Assembly: GCF_021117385.1 (NCBI RefSeq)
Contig: NZ_CP088252.1
Span: 3,060,501-3,124,500 of the forward strand
Source: Frateuria soli
GTDB lineage: Bacteria > Pseudomonadota > Gammaproteobacteria > Xanthomonadales > Rhodanobacteraceae
Reading direction: 5' to 3'
Length of the DNA: 64,000 nucleotides
The translations under genes were made by a program, and so were the position numbers. Shown here in pieces: positions 1-10,311 of the stretch (its first letter is position 1; the number at the start of each line of letters is the position of its first letter). The notes beneath the pieces are model-generated. The model was not told the origin of the DNA. It ran no database searches and saw only the letters and a list, made by a program, of their open reading frames with translations.

Positions 1-390
1 ACCGGTCACGCAGGTCAGCGCACCGAACAGCAACGCCACATCCCAGCCCAGGCCCGCAATGAGATGTACCGACAAGGCCAGCAGGAGCAATGCGGCAATG
101 GCGCCGTAGCTGACCAGGCCGCGCACCGCCCGGCCGATCCCCGGCAGTTCGTGGAAACGCAGCGTCATGCTGCCTTCGAACAGGATCAGCGCCACCGCCA
201 GCGAGACCAGCGGAAACAGCAGCTTGCCCAGCATCGCGTCCGGCTGGAACACACCGGTCGCCGGCCCCAGCACGATGCCGGCCAGCAGCAGGAACAGGAT
301 CGCCGGCAGCTTCACCCGCCAGGCCAGCCATTGCGCGAGAAAGCCGATACCCAGCATGCACGCCAGCATCAGCCCGGGGGGGAGCGTCAT
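1..390 (-). CDS. Cation:proton antiporter (CPA1-type), 5' part only
   Basis: This gene reads leftward off the window, so only the first 130 codons are present. The ATG is at 388-390. The visible protein is almost entirely hydrophobic helices: a helix at residues 3-20, a second around 27-45 carrying LPAILFLLLAGIVLGP, and further helices near 60-75, 90-110 and 115-130. That opening and the ALTCVTG stretch at the cut edge are typical of Na+/H+ antiporters of the CPA1 (NhaP/CvrA-like) family, which exchange cytoplasmic Na+ or K+ for protons across the inner membrane. The catalytic Asp pair would lie further left and is not visible. It is preceded by a 322-bp gap holding an inverted repeat. The family is fairly sure; the ion is not. 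Confidence 0.78.
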   Translation of the reverse strand, partial: MTLPPGLMLACMLGIGFLAQWLAWRVKLPAILFLLLAGIVLGPATGVFQPDAMLGKLLFPLVSLAVALILFEGSMTLRFHELPGIGRAVRGLVSYGAIAALLLLALSVHLIAGLGWDVALLFGALTCVTG

Positions 391-712
391 CGGCCGTCCT
401 TCGCTTTCCGGGGCGCCCCATTCTGCCCGAGAGTTCCGGCCAATTCGAAAGCACGTGCCGGTGGGTGCTCCCTGTGCGGGCAACGGCCTGGCTCGTGGCC
501 AGCGCTTGCGGCTCGGTCCACCGGATCCCTTCTGCGCAGGATCGCTCGTACCTTCGGAACTTCGCCAGGGAGAGGAAGAGGCCAGCCCCGGTATCGGGCG
601 GGGGGGAGGGGGTACCGATACCGGGGCGGCGGGGCCGGCAGCATTTAAGTACCGGCGAGTGCAGATATTAGCCGGCACCCCCGGGAAGTCAATACCCGCG
701 AGTTCAGAAATG
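391..712. other. Intergenic gap between comM and the antiporter gene
   Basis: No convincing gene lies here. The stretch separates the comM stop (713) from the antiporter start (390), both on the minus strand, so it must contain the antiporter promoter. The only clear structure is the 12-bp inverted repeat listed separately at 586-626. Overlapping open frames here have Arg/Pro-rich shadow composition and no plausible ribosome binding site. Confidence 0.5.
586..626. repeat. Perfect 12-bp inverted repeat upstream of the antiporter gene
   Basis: CCCCGGTATCGG at 586-597 is matched exactly by CCGATACCGGGG at 615-626, with a 17-nt G-rich spacer. No T-run follows in either direction, so it does not look like an intrinsic terminator. 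Its place about 200 bp ahead of the antiporter start allows an operator or mRNA-leader role, or a bare hairpin at the end of the comM transcript. Function is inferred from position only. Confidence 0.5.
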
Positions 713-2215
<1,503 letters not shown>

Positions 2216-2408
2216 GGCACCACCCGGCCCGGCCAGTGCGCGGTCGTCCCTGACCGCAACGGCTGGAGAAACACGGTTGGCAGGTCCCGCCTGGCGCCCC
2301 CGAGGGAGGCCGGCGGCGCGCTCGCGGACGATGCACGCGGGGCGTACCGGCCGAGAGGCATGGAGTCGCCAGAATGCATGGTGGAACGCGACCCCATCGA
2401 CGTCAGGC

Positions 2409-2463
2409 AAAAAAATAACCGCCCCCGATCGCTCTCGGGGTGAGGGTGACGGATCGGGGGCGG
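2409..2463 (-). terminator. Intrinsic terminator downstream of ubiK
   Basis: Read on the minus strand, CCGCCCCCGATC (2463-2452) pairs perfectly with GATCGGGGGCGG (2430-2419) around a 21-nt loop, followed by TTATTTTTTT (2418-2409). This is a strong rho-independent terminator just after the ubiK stop at 2480. It separates ubiK from comM transcription. Confidence 0.88.
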
Positions 2464-2479
2464 CTCCCGGGAGCTGGCG

Positions 2480-2737
2480 CTAGAGTCCGCGGGTAGCCGC
2501 GTCGGCCTCCAGTTCGGCGACGCGCTTTTCCAGTTCGTCGACCTTGGCGCGGGTGCGCGCCAGCAGTTGACTCTGGACTTCGAACTCCTCGCGGGTGACC
2601 AGTTCGAGGCGACGCAATCCTTGCATCAGGACATCGTGGAAGTTGGTTCGCAAATCCTGCTGCGCCTGTGCCAACCCTGGCGGTACCAGCGACACAAGTC
2701 GCAGGGCAATTCGGTCGATTTCCTGCCGATCCATCAT
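2480..2737 (-). CDS. ubiK: UbiK-type ubiquinone biosynthesis accessory factor (BMFP domain)
   Basis: UbiK is a small soluble coiled-coil protein that works with UbiJ in the late aerobic steps of ubiquinone synthesis and binds lipids. The 85-aa product has an amphipathic N-terminal half, then the BMFP signature region (LVTREEFEVQSQLLARTRAK, residues 47-66) and a Glu/Lys-rich C-terminal coiled coil (67-80). The start is one of two adjacent ATGs at 2737 and 2734, with GAGG about ten bases upstream. It is transcribed alone and followed by a strong terminator. It lies divergently from the PII gene. Confidence 0.88.
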   Translation of the reverse strand: MMDRQEIDRIALRLVSLVPPGLAQAQQDLRTNFHDVLMQGLRRLELVTREEFEVQSQLLARTRAKVDELEKRVAELEADAATRGL

Positions 2738-2821
2738 GGACGGCGCCTCAAGCGGGTCGGAAGGAAGTCTAGGTAACGTGAACACAAGTGCGCCATCGGC
2801 CGGCTCCGCCAGGGAATGTAG

Positions 2822-3250
<429 letters not shown>

Positions 3251-3471
3251 CTGCGCGCAGGGCGGCCCACCGGCCTACCGCGACGAGGGTCGGCCGAAGT
3301 CGCCCGCCCGGCCAGATGGCTCTTATCCGCCCGTTGGGCCCGCCCGCGGACGGCGAAACGGTCCGCGATCGATCGCCGCTGCCGTCGGCACCTGTCGCAG
3401 CGGCCGCTCCGCGTGGCTCGTCCCGCGGAGCCAAGCCCGCGGGCGTAGGGGGAAAACCTTGCGGAAGATCC

Positions 3472-4215
3472 CTACTTCGCCTTGCCCTGGTTCGCCACGG
3501 CGGCCATCTTCGCCGCGATCGCCTCCGCGTCACCCAGGTAGTAGCTGCGCAGCGGCTTCATCTGATCGTCGAACTCATAGACCAGCGGCACGCCATTGGG
3601 CACGTTCATCTCGACGATCGCCTCGTCGGAGACATGGTCCAGGTACTTGATCAGCGCGCGCAGGGAATTGCCGTGCGCGGCCACCAGCACGCGCTGGCCG
3701 GAGGCTACCGCCGGCGCCAGCACGTCGTGCCAGTAGGGCAGCACGCGGGCGACGGTGTCCTTCAAGCACTCGGTGTCCGGGATCATCGAGGGATCGAGCA
3801 GGGCGTAGCGGGGGTCACGCAGCGACGGGTTGTCGGCCCGCTCCAGCGGCGGCGGCGGGATATCGTAGCTGCGGCGCCAGATCTTGACCTGGTCCTCGCC
3901 GTACTTCGCCGCCGTCTCGGCCTTGTTGAGTCCGGTCAGGCCACCGTAGTGGCGCTCGTTCAAGCGCCAGTCGGTGACCACCGGGATCCACATCAGGTCC
4001 ATCGCGTCGAGCACGCCCCACAGCGTGCGCACCGCGCGCTTGAGCACCGAGGTGTGCGCCACGTCGAAGGTGTAGCCGGCTTCCACCAGCAGCCGGCCGG
4101 CTTCCCTTGCCTCGGCCATGCCCTGCTCGGTCAGGTCGACGTCGGCCCAGCCGCTGAAGCGGTTGTCGAGGTTCCACTGGGACTGGCCATGGCGGATCAG
4201 GACGAGCTTGTGCAT
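3472..4215 (-). CDS. gpmA: 2,3-bisphosphoglycerate-dependent phosphoglycerate mutase
   Basis: This enzyme interconverts 3- and 2-phosphoglycerate in glycolysis and gluconeogenesis in the cytoplasm. The protein opens with [15 protein letters not shown], where His9 of the RHG motif is the phospho-acceptor histidine. It continues with the family segment around [14 protein letters not shown], the [13 protein letters not shown] motif, and the second catalytic His in [11 protein letters not shown]. The 247-aa length agrees with dPGM enzymes (about 250). The ATG is at 4213-4215, divergent from the repeat protein at 4354. Confidence 0.96.
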   Translation of the reverse strand: MHKLVLIRHGQSQWNLDNRFSGWADVDLTEQGMAEAREAGRLLVEAGYTFDVAHTSVLKRAVRTLWGVLDAMDLMWIPVVTDWRLNERHYGGLTGLNKAETAAKYGEDQVKIWRRSYDIPPPPLERADNPSLRDPRYALLDPSMIPDTECLKDTVARVLPYWHDVLAPAVASGQRVLVAAHGNSLRALIKYLDHVSDEAIVEMNVPNGVPLVYEFDDQMKPLRSYYLGDAEAIAAKMAAVANQGKAK

Positions 4216-4353
4216 GGTAGGACACCTGGCGCGGAAAACCGGAAATGGTGGGGCTGCCCCGCTGCGGCGTCAAATGCGCCCCTGCCGAAGGTCACGCTAA
4301 ACCGCGACGGCCTGCCCCGCATCAGATGTCCATTCCCACGAAGGAGCACCACC

Positions 4354-4998
4354 ATGCGCCATCTGCTCATCGCCCTCGCCCTGGCCCTGCCGCTGGCGGC
4401 GGTCGCCTCGGACAACGACGTCGACAAGATCAACGGTGACATCCGCATCGACGCCGGCCAGAGCGCCGGCGAGCTCAGCACCGTCAACGGCGACATCTCG
4501 CTAGCCGCCGGCGCCAGCGCACGCAAGGCCGACACGGTCAACGGCGGCATCACGCTGGGCGAGCGGTCGACGATCGGCACGGTCAATACGGTCAACGGTG
4601 GCATCGAGTTGGAGGCCGGCGCCAAGGTCAACGGCGAGATCGAAGCGGTCAACGGGCACATCGAGCTGGCGAGAGGCGCAGACGTGAGCGGCCACGTGTC
4701 CAACGTCAATGGCCGTATCGAACTGGATGCGGCCCACGTGGGCGGCGGGCTGGAGACCGTGGCCGGCGACATCGACATCGGCGCCGGCTCGCACGTCGAG
4801 GGAGGCCTCCTGGTGGAGAAGCCCAACGGCGGCTGGTTCAACCACAGTCGTACGCCGCACATCGTGATCGGCCCGCACGCGGTGGTGCAGGGCACGCTGG
4901 ACTTCCGCCGCGAGGTGGTTCTGCAGGTCAGCGACAGCGCACAGATCGGCCCGGTGAAGGGCGCCACGCCGGTGAAGTTCAGCGGCGACCGGCCATAA
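4354..4998 (+). CDS. Secreted beta-helix-like repeat protein with VNGxI repeats
   Basis: The family is not firmly recognised. The 214-aa product has a clear signal peptide (MRHLLIALALALPLAAVA) and then about seven tandem repeats of 18-19 residues, each built on a [T/A/N]VNG[D/G/H/R]I.L core (INGDI, VNGDI, VNGGI, VNGGI, VNGHI, VNGRI, VAGDI) between residues about 25 and 150. Such a period is what stacked beta-helix or beta-solenoid coils show, and resembles adhesin-like or polymer-forming (bactofilin-like) proteins. The C-terminal 60 residues (from about EKPNGGWF) depart from the repeat. AAGGAG at 4341-4346 fixes the ATG at 4354. It is probably periplasmic or surface-exposed; the partner is unknown. 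Confidence 0.75.
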   Translation: MRHLLIALALALPLAAVASDNDVDKINGDIRIDAGQSAGELSTVNGDISLAAGASARKADTVNGGITLGERSTIGTVNTVNGGIELEAGAKVNGEIEAVNGHIELARGADVSGHVSNVNGRIELDAAHVGGGLETVAGDIDIGAGSHVEGGLLVEKPNGGWFNHSRTPHIVIGPHAVVQGTLDFRREVVLQVSDSAQIGPVKGATPVKFSGDRP

Positions 4999-5021
4999 GG
5001 GTCTCGTAGAACCGCACCCGT

Positions 5022-5049
5022 GCGCGACCACCGCCCCCCGTGGTCGCGC
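5022..5049. terminator. Hairpin between convergent genes (REP-like)
   Basis: GCGCGACCAC at 5022-5031 pairs with GTGGTCGCGC at 5040-5049 around an 8-nt C-rich loop. It sits exactly between the repeat-protein stop (4998, plus) and the hemF stop (5061, minus). Its sequence (GTGCGCGACCRC) is shared with the GTAGGAGCGCACC repeat copies at 11940 and 32984, so it is probably a degenerate REP half acting as a bidirectional transcript end. There is no T-run. Confidence 0.55.
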
Positions 5050-5060
5050 CAGGGGAGTCC

Positions 5061-5996
<936 letters not shown>

Positions 5997-6051
5997 TTAG
6001 CAAGCGGGCCCGCACCGGCACTGTGGCGCGTCGACGCGGGCGCTTGAGCGA

Positions 6052-6465
6052 TCAGCTCGCCGTGGCGGAGATCAGTTCGAGGTTGCGGCCGATGTCGCCG
6101 GAGAGGTACTGCATCCAGCCCATGTAGTTGGAGTGGATCAGGCGCGTGCCGTCGCGCTTGACCTCGTACTTGAGGTTCTTGCTGTCGACGTAACGGATCT
6201 GCGCGTGACTGGTGTCGAAGTCGACGCGGATCTTGGCGACCCATTCGTCGCGGCTGAGCTGGGCGCTGGTGTTGCCGGCCTGCTCGTCGGTGACGGTCCA
6301 GCCACGGCCGAGCAGCGCGGCCTTGACCGCCTTGCCGACCTGCACCTGGTTCATGCCCGTGGGCACCGCGATCGGCGCGGGATCGACCAGCGGCGACTGG
6401 CGGAAAGCCATCGTCAGCAGCAGGAGCGGAAGCAGCAGGACCAACAGGAATCGGGAGCGGAACAT
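6052..6465 (-). CDS. Hypothetical exported or membrane-anchored protein, 137 aa
   Basis: The function is not recognised. The ATG at 6463-6465 gives a hydrophobic N-terminus (MFRSRFLLVLLLPLLLLTMAF) that is a signal peptide or anchor; no lipobox Cys is present. The mature part (residues 22-137) has a KAVKAALLGRGWTV segment, then IRVDFDTSHAQIRYVDSKN and NYMGWMQYLSGDI. This pattern of helix, beta strands and an Asn-Tyr-x-Trp end resembles small periplasmic proteins of unknown function in Xanthomonadales. The frame remains open upstream to 6540 but without a signal-like start. It lies 81 bp downstream of the YdcF-like gene on the same strand. Confidence 0.7.
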   Translation of the reverse strand: MFRSRFLLVLLLPLLLLTMAFRQSPLVDPAPIAVPTGMNQVQVGKAVKAALLGRGWTVTDEQAGNTSAQLSRDEWVAKIRVDFDTSHAQIRYVDSKNLKYEVKRDGTRLIHSNYMGWMQYLSGDIGRNLELISATAS

Positions 6466-6546
6466 CGGGACTTCCCCTGTCTCTGGATACGCCGCGGAGC
6501 GCGGCGCGGCGAGTCTGCCGCGCACGATGCGGCGGCACAAGCCGCG

Positions 6547-7248
6547 TCAGCTGATCCGCGCGGCCATGCGGCGGTGGCCGATCAGCCGCGCCCAGCGCAT
6601 GCCCAGGTCGATCCACATCAGGTAGGTCGCTTCCATCAGCAGCAGGGCGAGGTAGCGCGGCGTGCGCGGCAGGCCCTCTTCGGCCGCCACGGCATGGCCA
6701 TCGAAGCCCAGTCGCCGCGCCAGCAGCAGGCAGCGCGCCAGGTGGTAGCGACTGGTCAGCAGCGCGACCGGGGGCAGCACTTCGGCCCGGTCGCCGCCCT
6801 GCAGCAGGCCGCGCGCATGGCGCAGGTTCTCCAGCGAGTCGACCGATTCCTGCTCCAGCTCGACGTGGGCGTCGGCCGGCAGCCCCTGCCCCTGCAACCA
6901 CGCATGGCCGGCCTCGGCCTCGCTTCGCGCACCACCGCTGCGTCCTCCGAGCAACAGCACCCGCCCGGCCGTCTTCTCCCGCAGCAGCGCGAGCGCGCGG
7001 GCCAGCCGCCCGCGGTAGTCGGCGCCGGGCGCGTCAGCGACCAGCTGTCGCCCGAACACCAGCACGACCCACCGCCCCCGCAGCGTGGTCGGCGCACGCC
7101 GCGCAATCCGCCACACGTGCACCACGTAGCCCAGCCAGACGATGCCCGCACTCAGCACGACCGCGAGCAGCGTCACCACGGCCGCATGCAGCACGTCGGC
7201 ATCGCGCAGGTAACGCCATGGATTGCGTTGGGTGGAGGACGACGGCAC
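6547..7248 (-). CDS. YdcF/ElyC/SanA-type DUF218 membrane protein
   Basis: DUF218 proteins are envelope-associated and linked to cell wall integrity and vancomycin tolerance (SanA, ElyC), but their enzymology is unsettled. One or two N-terminal hydrophobic helices (about residues 15-45) precede the cytoplasmic or periplasmic domain carrying WVVLVFGRQL, VLLLGGRSG, EQESVDSLENLRHA and LLTSRYHLARCLLLARRLG; these are the usual DUF218 blocks, where the Glu, the Asn and the S-x-Y-H motif form the conserved pocket. The start is uncertain: GTG at 7246-7248 gives 233 aa, while a TTG at 7389 would add 47 poorly hydrophobic residues. It is divergent from the ketosynthase gene at 7428. Confidence 0.8.
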   Translation of the reverse strand: MPSSSTQRNPWRYLRDADVLHAAVVTLLAVVLSAGIVWLGYVVHVWRIARRAPTTLRGRWVVLVFGRQLVADAPGADYRGRLARALALLREKTAGRVLLLGGRSGGARSEAEAGHAWLQGQGLPADAHVELEQESVDSLENLRHARGLLQGGDRAEVLPPVALLTSRYHLARCLLLARRLGFDGHAVAAEEGLPRTPRYLALLLMEATYLMWIDLGMRWARLIGHRRMAARIS

Positions 7249-7427
7249 GGCGAATCGGCAGGCAACGGACGGTGCAGTGTGCGCAGCCGATTGCACGGCT
7301 GCAATCGTGGGCTGCCGGAAACCGGCGCTAGCGCAGGAGCCGGCTTTGCCCCCGGAAGCATGAACAAGGGCCCGGTCAACGGAAGCCAAGGCTAGGCAAG
7401 CCCACGACCCGCCGCTAGGCTGATTCG

Positions 7428-8633
7428 ATGTTGCAACCCATTGCTCCCCTGGCGATCAGCGCCTACACCGCCACTTCCGCCCTCGGCCGCGGCCGGGAGG
7501 CCCACCGCCGCGCCCTCGAGGCCGCTCGCAGCGGCCTGCGCGCCAACGACTTCAGCCTGGCGCCGCTGGAGTGCTGGGTGGGCCGGGTCGACGGCGTCGA
7601 ACAAGCCCCGTTGCCCGCCCCGCTGGACTCGTGGGAATGCCGCAACAACCGGCTCGCCTGGCTGGGCCTGAACCAGGACGGCCTCGTCGACGCCGTGCGC
7701 GCCGCGCGCGAGCGCTACGGCGCGACCCGCGTGGCGCTGCTGATGGGTACCTCCACCGCCAGCATCGGCGCGACCGAGGAGGCCTACCGCCGGCTCGATC
7801 CCGATGGTGGTTTTCCCGACGACATGCTGCGCCCGCCGATCCATGCACCGCACTCGCTGGCCGCCTTCCTGGCCGAAGCGCTGGCGCTGGAGGGGCCGTG
7901 CCTGACCATCTCCACCGCCTGCTCCTCCAGTGCCAAGGTGTTCGCCAGCGCGGAACGGCTGATCCGGCTGGGCGTGGTCGATGCCGCGCTGGTCGGAGGG
8001 GTCGATACCTTGTGCGAGAGCGTGTTGTTCGGCTTCAACGCGCTGGAACTGGTTTCGCGCGCGCCATGCCGTCCGTTCGACCGCGCGCGCAGCGGCATCT
8101 CGATCGGCGAGGCCGCCGGCTTCGCCCTGCTCGAACGGACCGACGCGGCGCCGCGTGCGCCACGCCTGCTCGGCTACGGCGAGGCCAGCGACGCCCATCA
8201 CATGTCCACGCCCCATCCGGAGGGCCTGGGTGCCGAACTGGCGCTGCGCGATGCGCTGGCGCGCGCAGGACTCACGCCCTCGCAGGTCGACTACATCAAC
8301 CTGCACGGCACCGCCAGCCTGAAGAACGACGAGGTGGAAGCCGCGCTGATCGCCCGCGCCTTCCCGCCGTCGACGCGGGCCAGCAGTACCAAGGGATTCA
8401 CCGGTCACACGCTGGGCGCCGCCGGCATTCTGGAGGCGGTCGTCACGTTGCTGGCGATCGAACACGACCTGGTCCCCGGCAACCTCGGAGCCGACGACCC
8501 CGATCCGGGCTGCGGCCCGCAGTTCGCCTGGTCGAACGAGGCGCGCCCGGTCCAGGTGGCGCTCAGCAACTCGTTCGGCTTCGGCGGCAACAACGCCTGC
8601 CTGGCCTTTGCCCGTGGGGAGCGGAGCGCATGA
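7428..8633 (+). CDS. Beta-ketoacyl-ACP synthase, aryl-polyene type (active KS)
   Basis: This is a FabF/FabB-like condensing enzyme that extends acyl-ACP by decarboxylative Claisen condensation with malonyl-ACP. The 401-aa protein keeps the full triad: Cys165 in TACSSSAK, His293 in NLHGTASLKNDE and His327 in KGFTGHTLGAAG, plus the C-terminal NSFGFGGNN loop. It is not the housekeeping FabF: no fabG, acpP or fabD is near, and its stop overlaps (ATGA) a second, ketosynthase-like gene without an active-site Cys, the arrangement seen in aryl polyene and xanthomonadin clusters. ATG at 7428. The first gene of a four-gene unit with a glycosyltransferase and a halogenase. Confidence 0.88.
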   Translation: MLQPIAPLAISAYTATSALGRGREAHRRALEAARSGLRANDFSLAPLECWVGRVDGVEQAPLPAPLDSWECRNNRLAWLGLNQDGLVDAVRAARERYGATRVALLMGTSTASIGATEEAYRRLDPDGGFPDDMLRPPIHAPHSLAAFLAEALALEGPCLTISTACSSSAKVFASAERLIRLGVVDAALVGGVDTLCESVLFGFNALELVSRAPCRPFDRARSGISIGEAAGFALLERTDAAPRAPRLLGYGEASDAHHMSTPHPEGLGAELALRDALARAGLTPSQVDYINLHGTASLKNDEVEAALIARAFPPSTRASSTKGFTGHTLGAAGILEAVVTLLAIEHDLVPGNLGADDPDPGCGPQFAWSNEARPVQVALSNSFGFGGNNACLAFARGERSA

Positions 8634-9427
8634 GCGCGCTGACGGTGTACGTCGAGGGTATCGGCGTGTGGTCGCCGCAACTTGCCGACTTCGACGCCCT
8701 GCGCGCCGCCTTGATGGGAGAGGTGCCGACGCCGCCGCCTCCCCGGCCGGCGGCCACCGTGTTGCCCGCCGGCGAGCGTCGCCGCGCGCCGGAGAGCGTG
8801 TTGCTGGCGGTGGAAGTGGCGGCCCAGGCGGTCGCGATGAGCGGCCGCGAGGCCGCCGCCATGCCCTGCGTCTTCACGTCCTCGCATGGGGACCAGGCGA
8901 TCATGGATTACATGTGCGCGGTCCTGGCCAGTGCGCCGTCCGAGCTCTCGCCCACGCGCTTCCACAATTCCGTGCACAACGCGCCAGCCGGCTACTGGAC
9001 CATCGCCACCGGCTGCCACGCTCCGTCCAACGCGGTGTGCGCGCAGCGCGCGAGCTTCGGTGCCGGGCTGCTCGAGGCGGCGAGTCTCGCGCTGGCCGAC
9101 GCGCGGCCGGTGCTGCTGGTATGCAGCGACACCGCCGGCAACGGTCCGCTGGCCGAGGTGACGGACAGTCCCGCGCCGTTTGGCTGCGCGCTGGTGCTGA
9201 GCCCCCAGCCCGGTCCCTCCACGCTGGGCCGACTTGTTCTGCACCTTTGCCCCGGTAGCATCCCCGACGCACCGGTCGCGTCGCCGGTGCCGGCCGAGTG
9301 GATTGCCCGCAGCCCCGCGGCCGTGGCGCTGCCGCTGCTGGCACTGCTCGCGCAGGGCGCGGGTCGCTGCCGGCTGATGGCCGCCCGCTCGCTCGCCATG
9401 GATGTCCGTTTGGAGGAATGTGCGTGA
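8630..9427 (+). CDS. Ketosynthase-like chain-length-factor homologue (Ketoacyl-synt_2)
   Basis: The 265-aa product matches the shortened beta-ketoacyl synthase N-terminal-like family that accompanies active ketosynthases in aryl polyene clusters. The block FHNSVHNAPAGYWTIATG (near residue 103-120) is highly typical of that family. There is no TAC-type nucleophile motif and the C-terminal His-bearing half is missing, so it should be catalytically inactive and act as a dimer partner that sets chain length or specificity. ATG at 8630 overlaps the upstream stop, and its own stop overlaps the next start at 9424, so translation is probably coupled through all three genes. Confidence 0.82.
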   Translation: MSALTVYVEGIGVWSPQLADFDALRAALMGEVPTPPPPRPAATVLPAGERRRAPESVLLAVEVAAQAVAMSGREAAAMPCVFTSSHGDQAIMDYMCAVLASAPSELSPTRFHNSVHNAPAGYWTIATGCHAPSNAVCAQRASFGAGLLEAASLALADARPVLLVCSDTAGNGPLAEVTDSPAPFGCALVLSPQPGPSTLGRLVLHLCPGSIPDAPVASPVPAEWIARSPAAVALPLLALLAQGAGRCRLMAARSLAMDVRLEECA

Positions 9428-10221
9428 AACCCAATCCGCCGCGCTGGTGCGTGCTGATCCCCTGCCTCAACGAGGAGGCGGCGATCCAGCAGGTGGTGCA
9501 ATCGGCCCTGGCGCTGAGCGTGCCGGTGATCGTGGTGGATGACGGCTCGGACGACCGCACCCCGGAGATCGTCGGTGCACTACCGGTCACCCTGCTGCGC
9601 CACGCGCAGCGGCGCGGCAAGGGCGAGGCGCTGCGGCACGGTTTCCGCGAGGCGCTGAAGCAGGGGTTCGATGCGGTGGTGACGATGGACGGCGATGGCC
9701 AGCACCTGGCCAGCGACATCCCGCGTATCGTCGCGGCGGCGCAACGCTATCCGGACCACATCGTGATCGGCGCGCGCCTGCTCGAGCGCGAACAACAGCC
9801 CAGGAGCCGCCGCCGCGCCAACGCGGTGGCCGACTGGGGCATTTCCTGGGGCTGCGGCCTGCCGGTCGCCGATACGCAGAGCGGCCAGCGCTGGTATCCA
9901 CGCGCGGCGCTGGAACTGGTCGACCTGCCCGCAGAAAATTTCGTCTTCGAGGCGGCGATCCTGATTGCCGCCTGCCGCGACAAGGGCCTCGGCGTGGTGT
10001 CGGTGCCGATTGCCTCGCGCTACCACGGCGAGTTCCGGCTGAGCCACTTCAGCCCGGTGCGCGACGTGGTGCGCATCACCACCTACACCTTCGGCCGTGT
10101 CGTCCATTACGGCCGCATCGTCGACAGTTATCGCCGCTCGCACGACACGCCACCCCTCGTCATCGACGACGAGGGGTTGCTGGCGATCGAGGCGGGCGAG
10201 CCGGCGCGCGCTACCCGTTGA
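9424..10221 (+). CDS. Family 2 glycosyltransferase (DPM1/DPG-synthase-like)
   Basis: A GT-A fold glycosyltransferase expected to use a nucleotide sugar at the inner face of the membrane. Visible blocks are CVLIPCLNEEAAIQQVV at the N-terminus, VIVVDDGSDDRTPEI (nucleotide binding), RGKGEALRHGF and VVTMDGDGQH with the DGD metal-binding motif, then DTQSGQRWYPR. No transmembrane segment is seen at the C-terminus, unlike polyprenyl-phosphate transferases with anchors. GTG at 9424 is chosen: GGAGG at 9412-9416 is correctly spaced for it, and it gives a 4-bp overlap with the upstream stop; the ATG at 9418 is too close. In xanthomonadin-type clusters such an enzyme glycosylates the polyene-lipid head, which is inferred here. 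Confidence 0.85.
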   Translation: MKPNPPRWCVLIPCLNEEAAIQQVVQSALALSVPVIVVDDGSDDRTPEIVGALPVTLLRHAQRRGKGEALRHGFREALKQGFDAVVTMDGDGQHLASDIPRIVAAAQRYPDHIVIGARLLEREQQPRSRRRANAVADWGISWGCGLPVADTQSGQRWYPRAALELVDLPAENFVFEAAILIAACRDKGLGVVSVPIASRYHGEFRLSHFSPVRDVVRITTYTFGRVVHYGRIVDSYRRSHDTPPLVIDDEGLLAIEAGEPARATR

Positions 10222-10311
10222 GCGAACTGCCGTGGGGACACGGCGGCCTTGATGGGATGCACGCGCGCCGCATCCGAGGCACCATCGACCGATCAGTCGG
10301 AGGAGAGCGGC

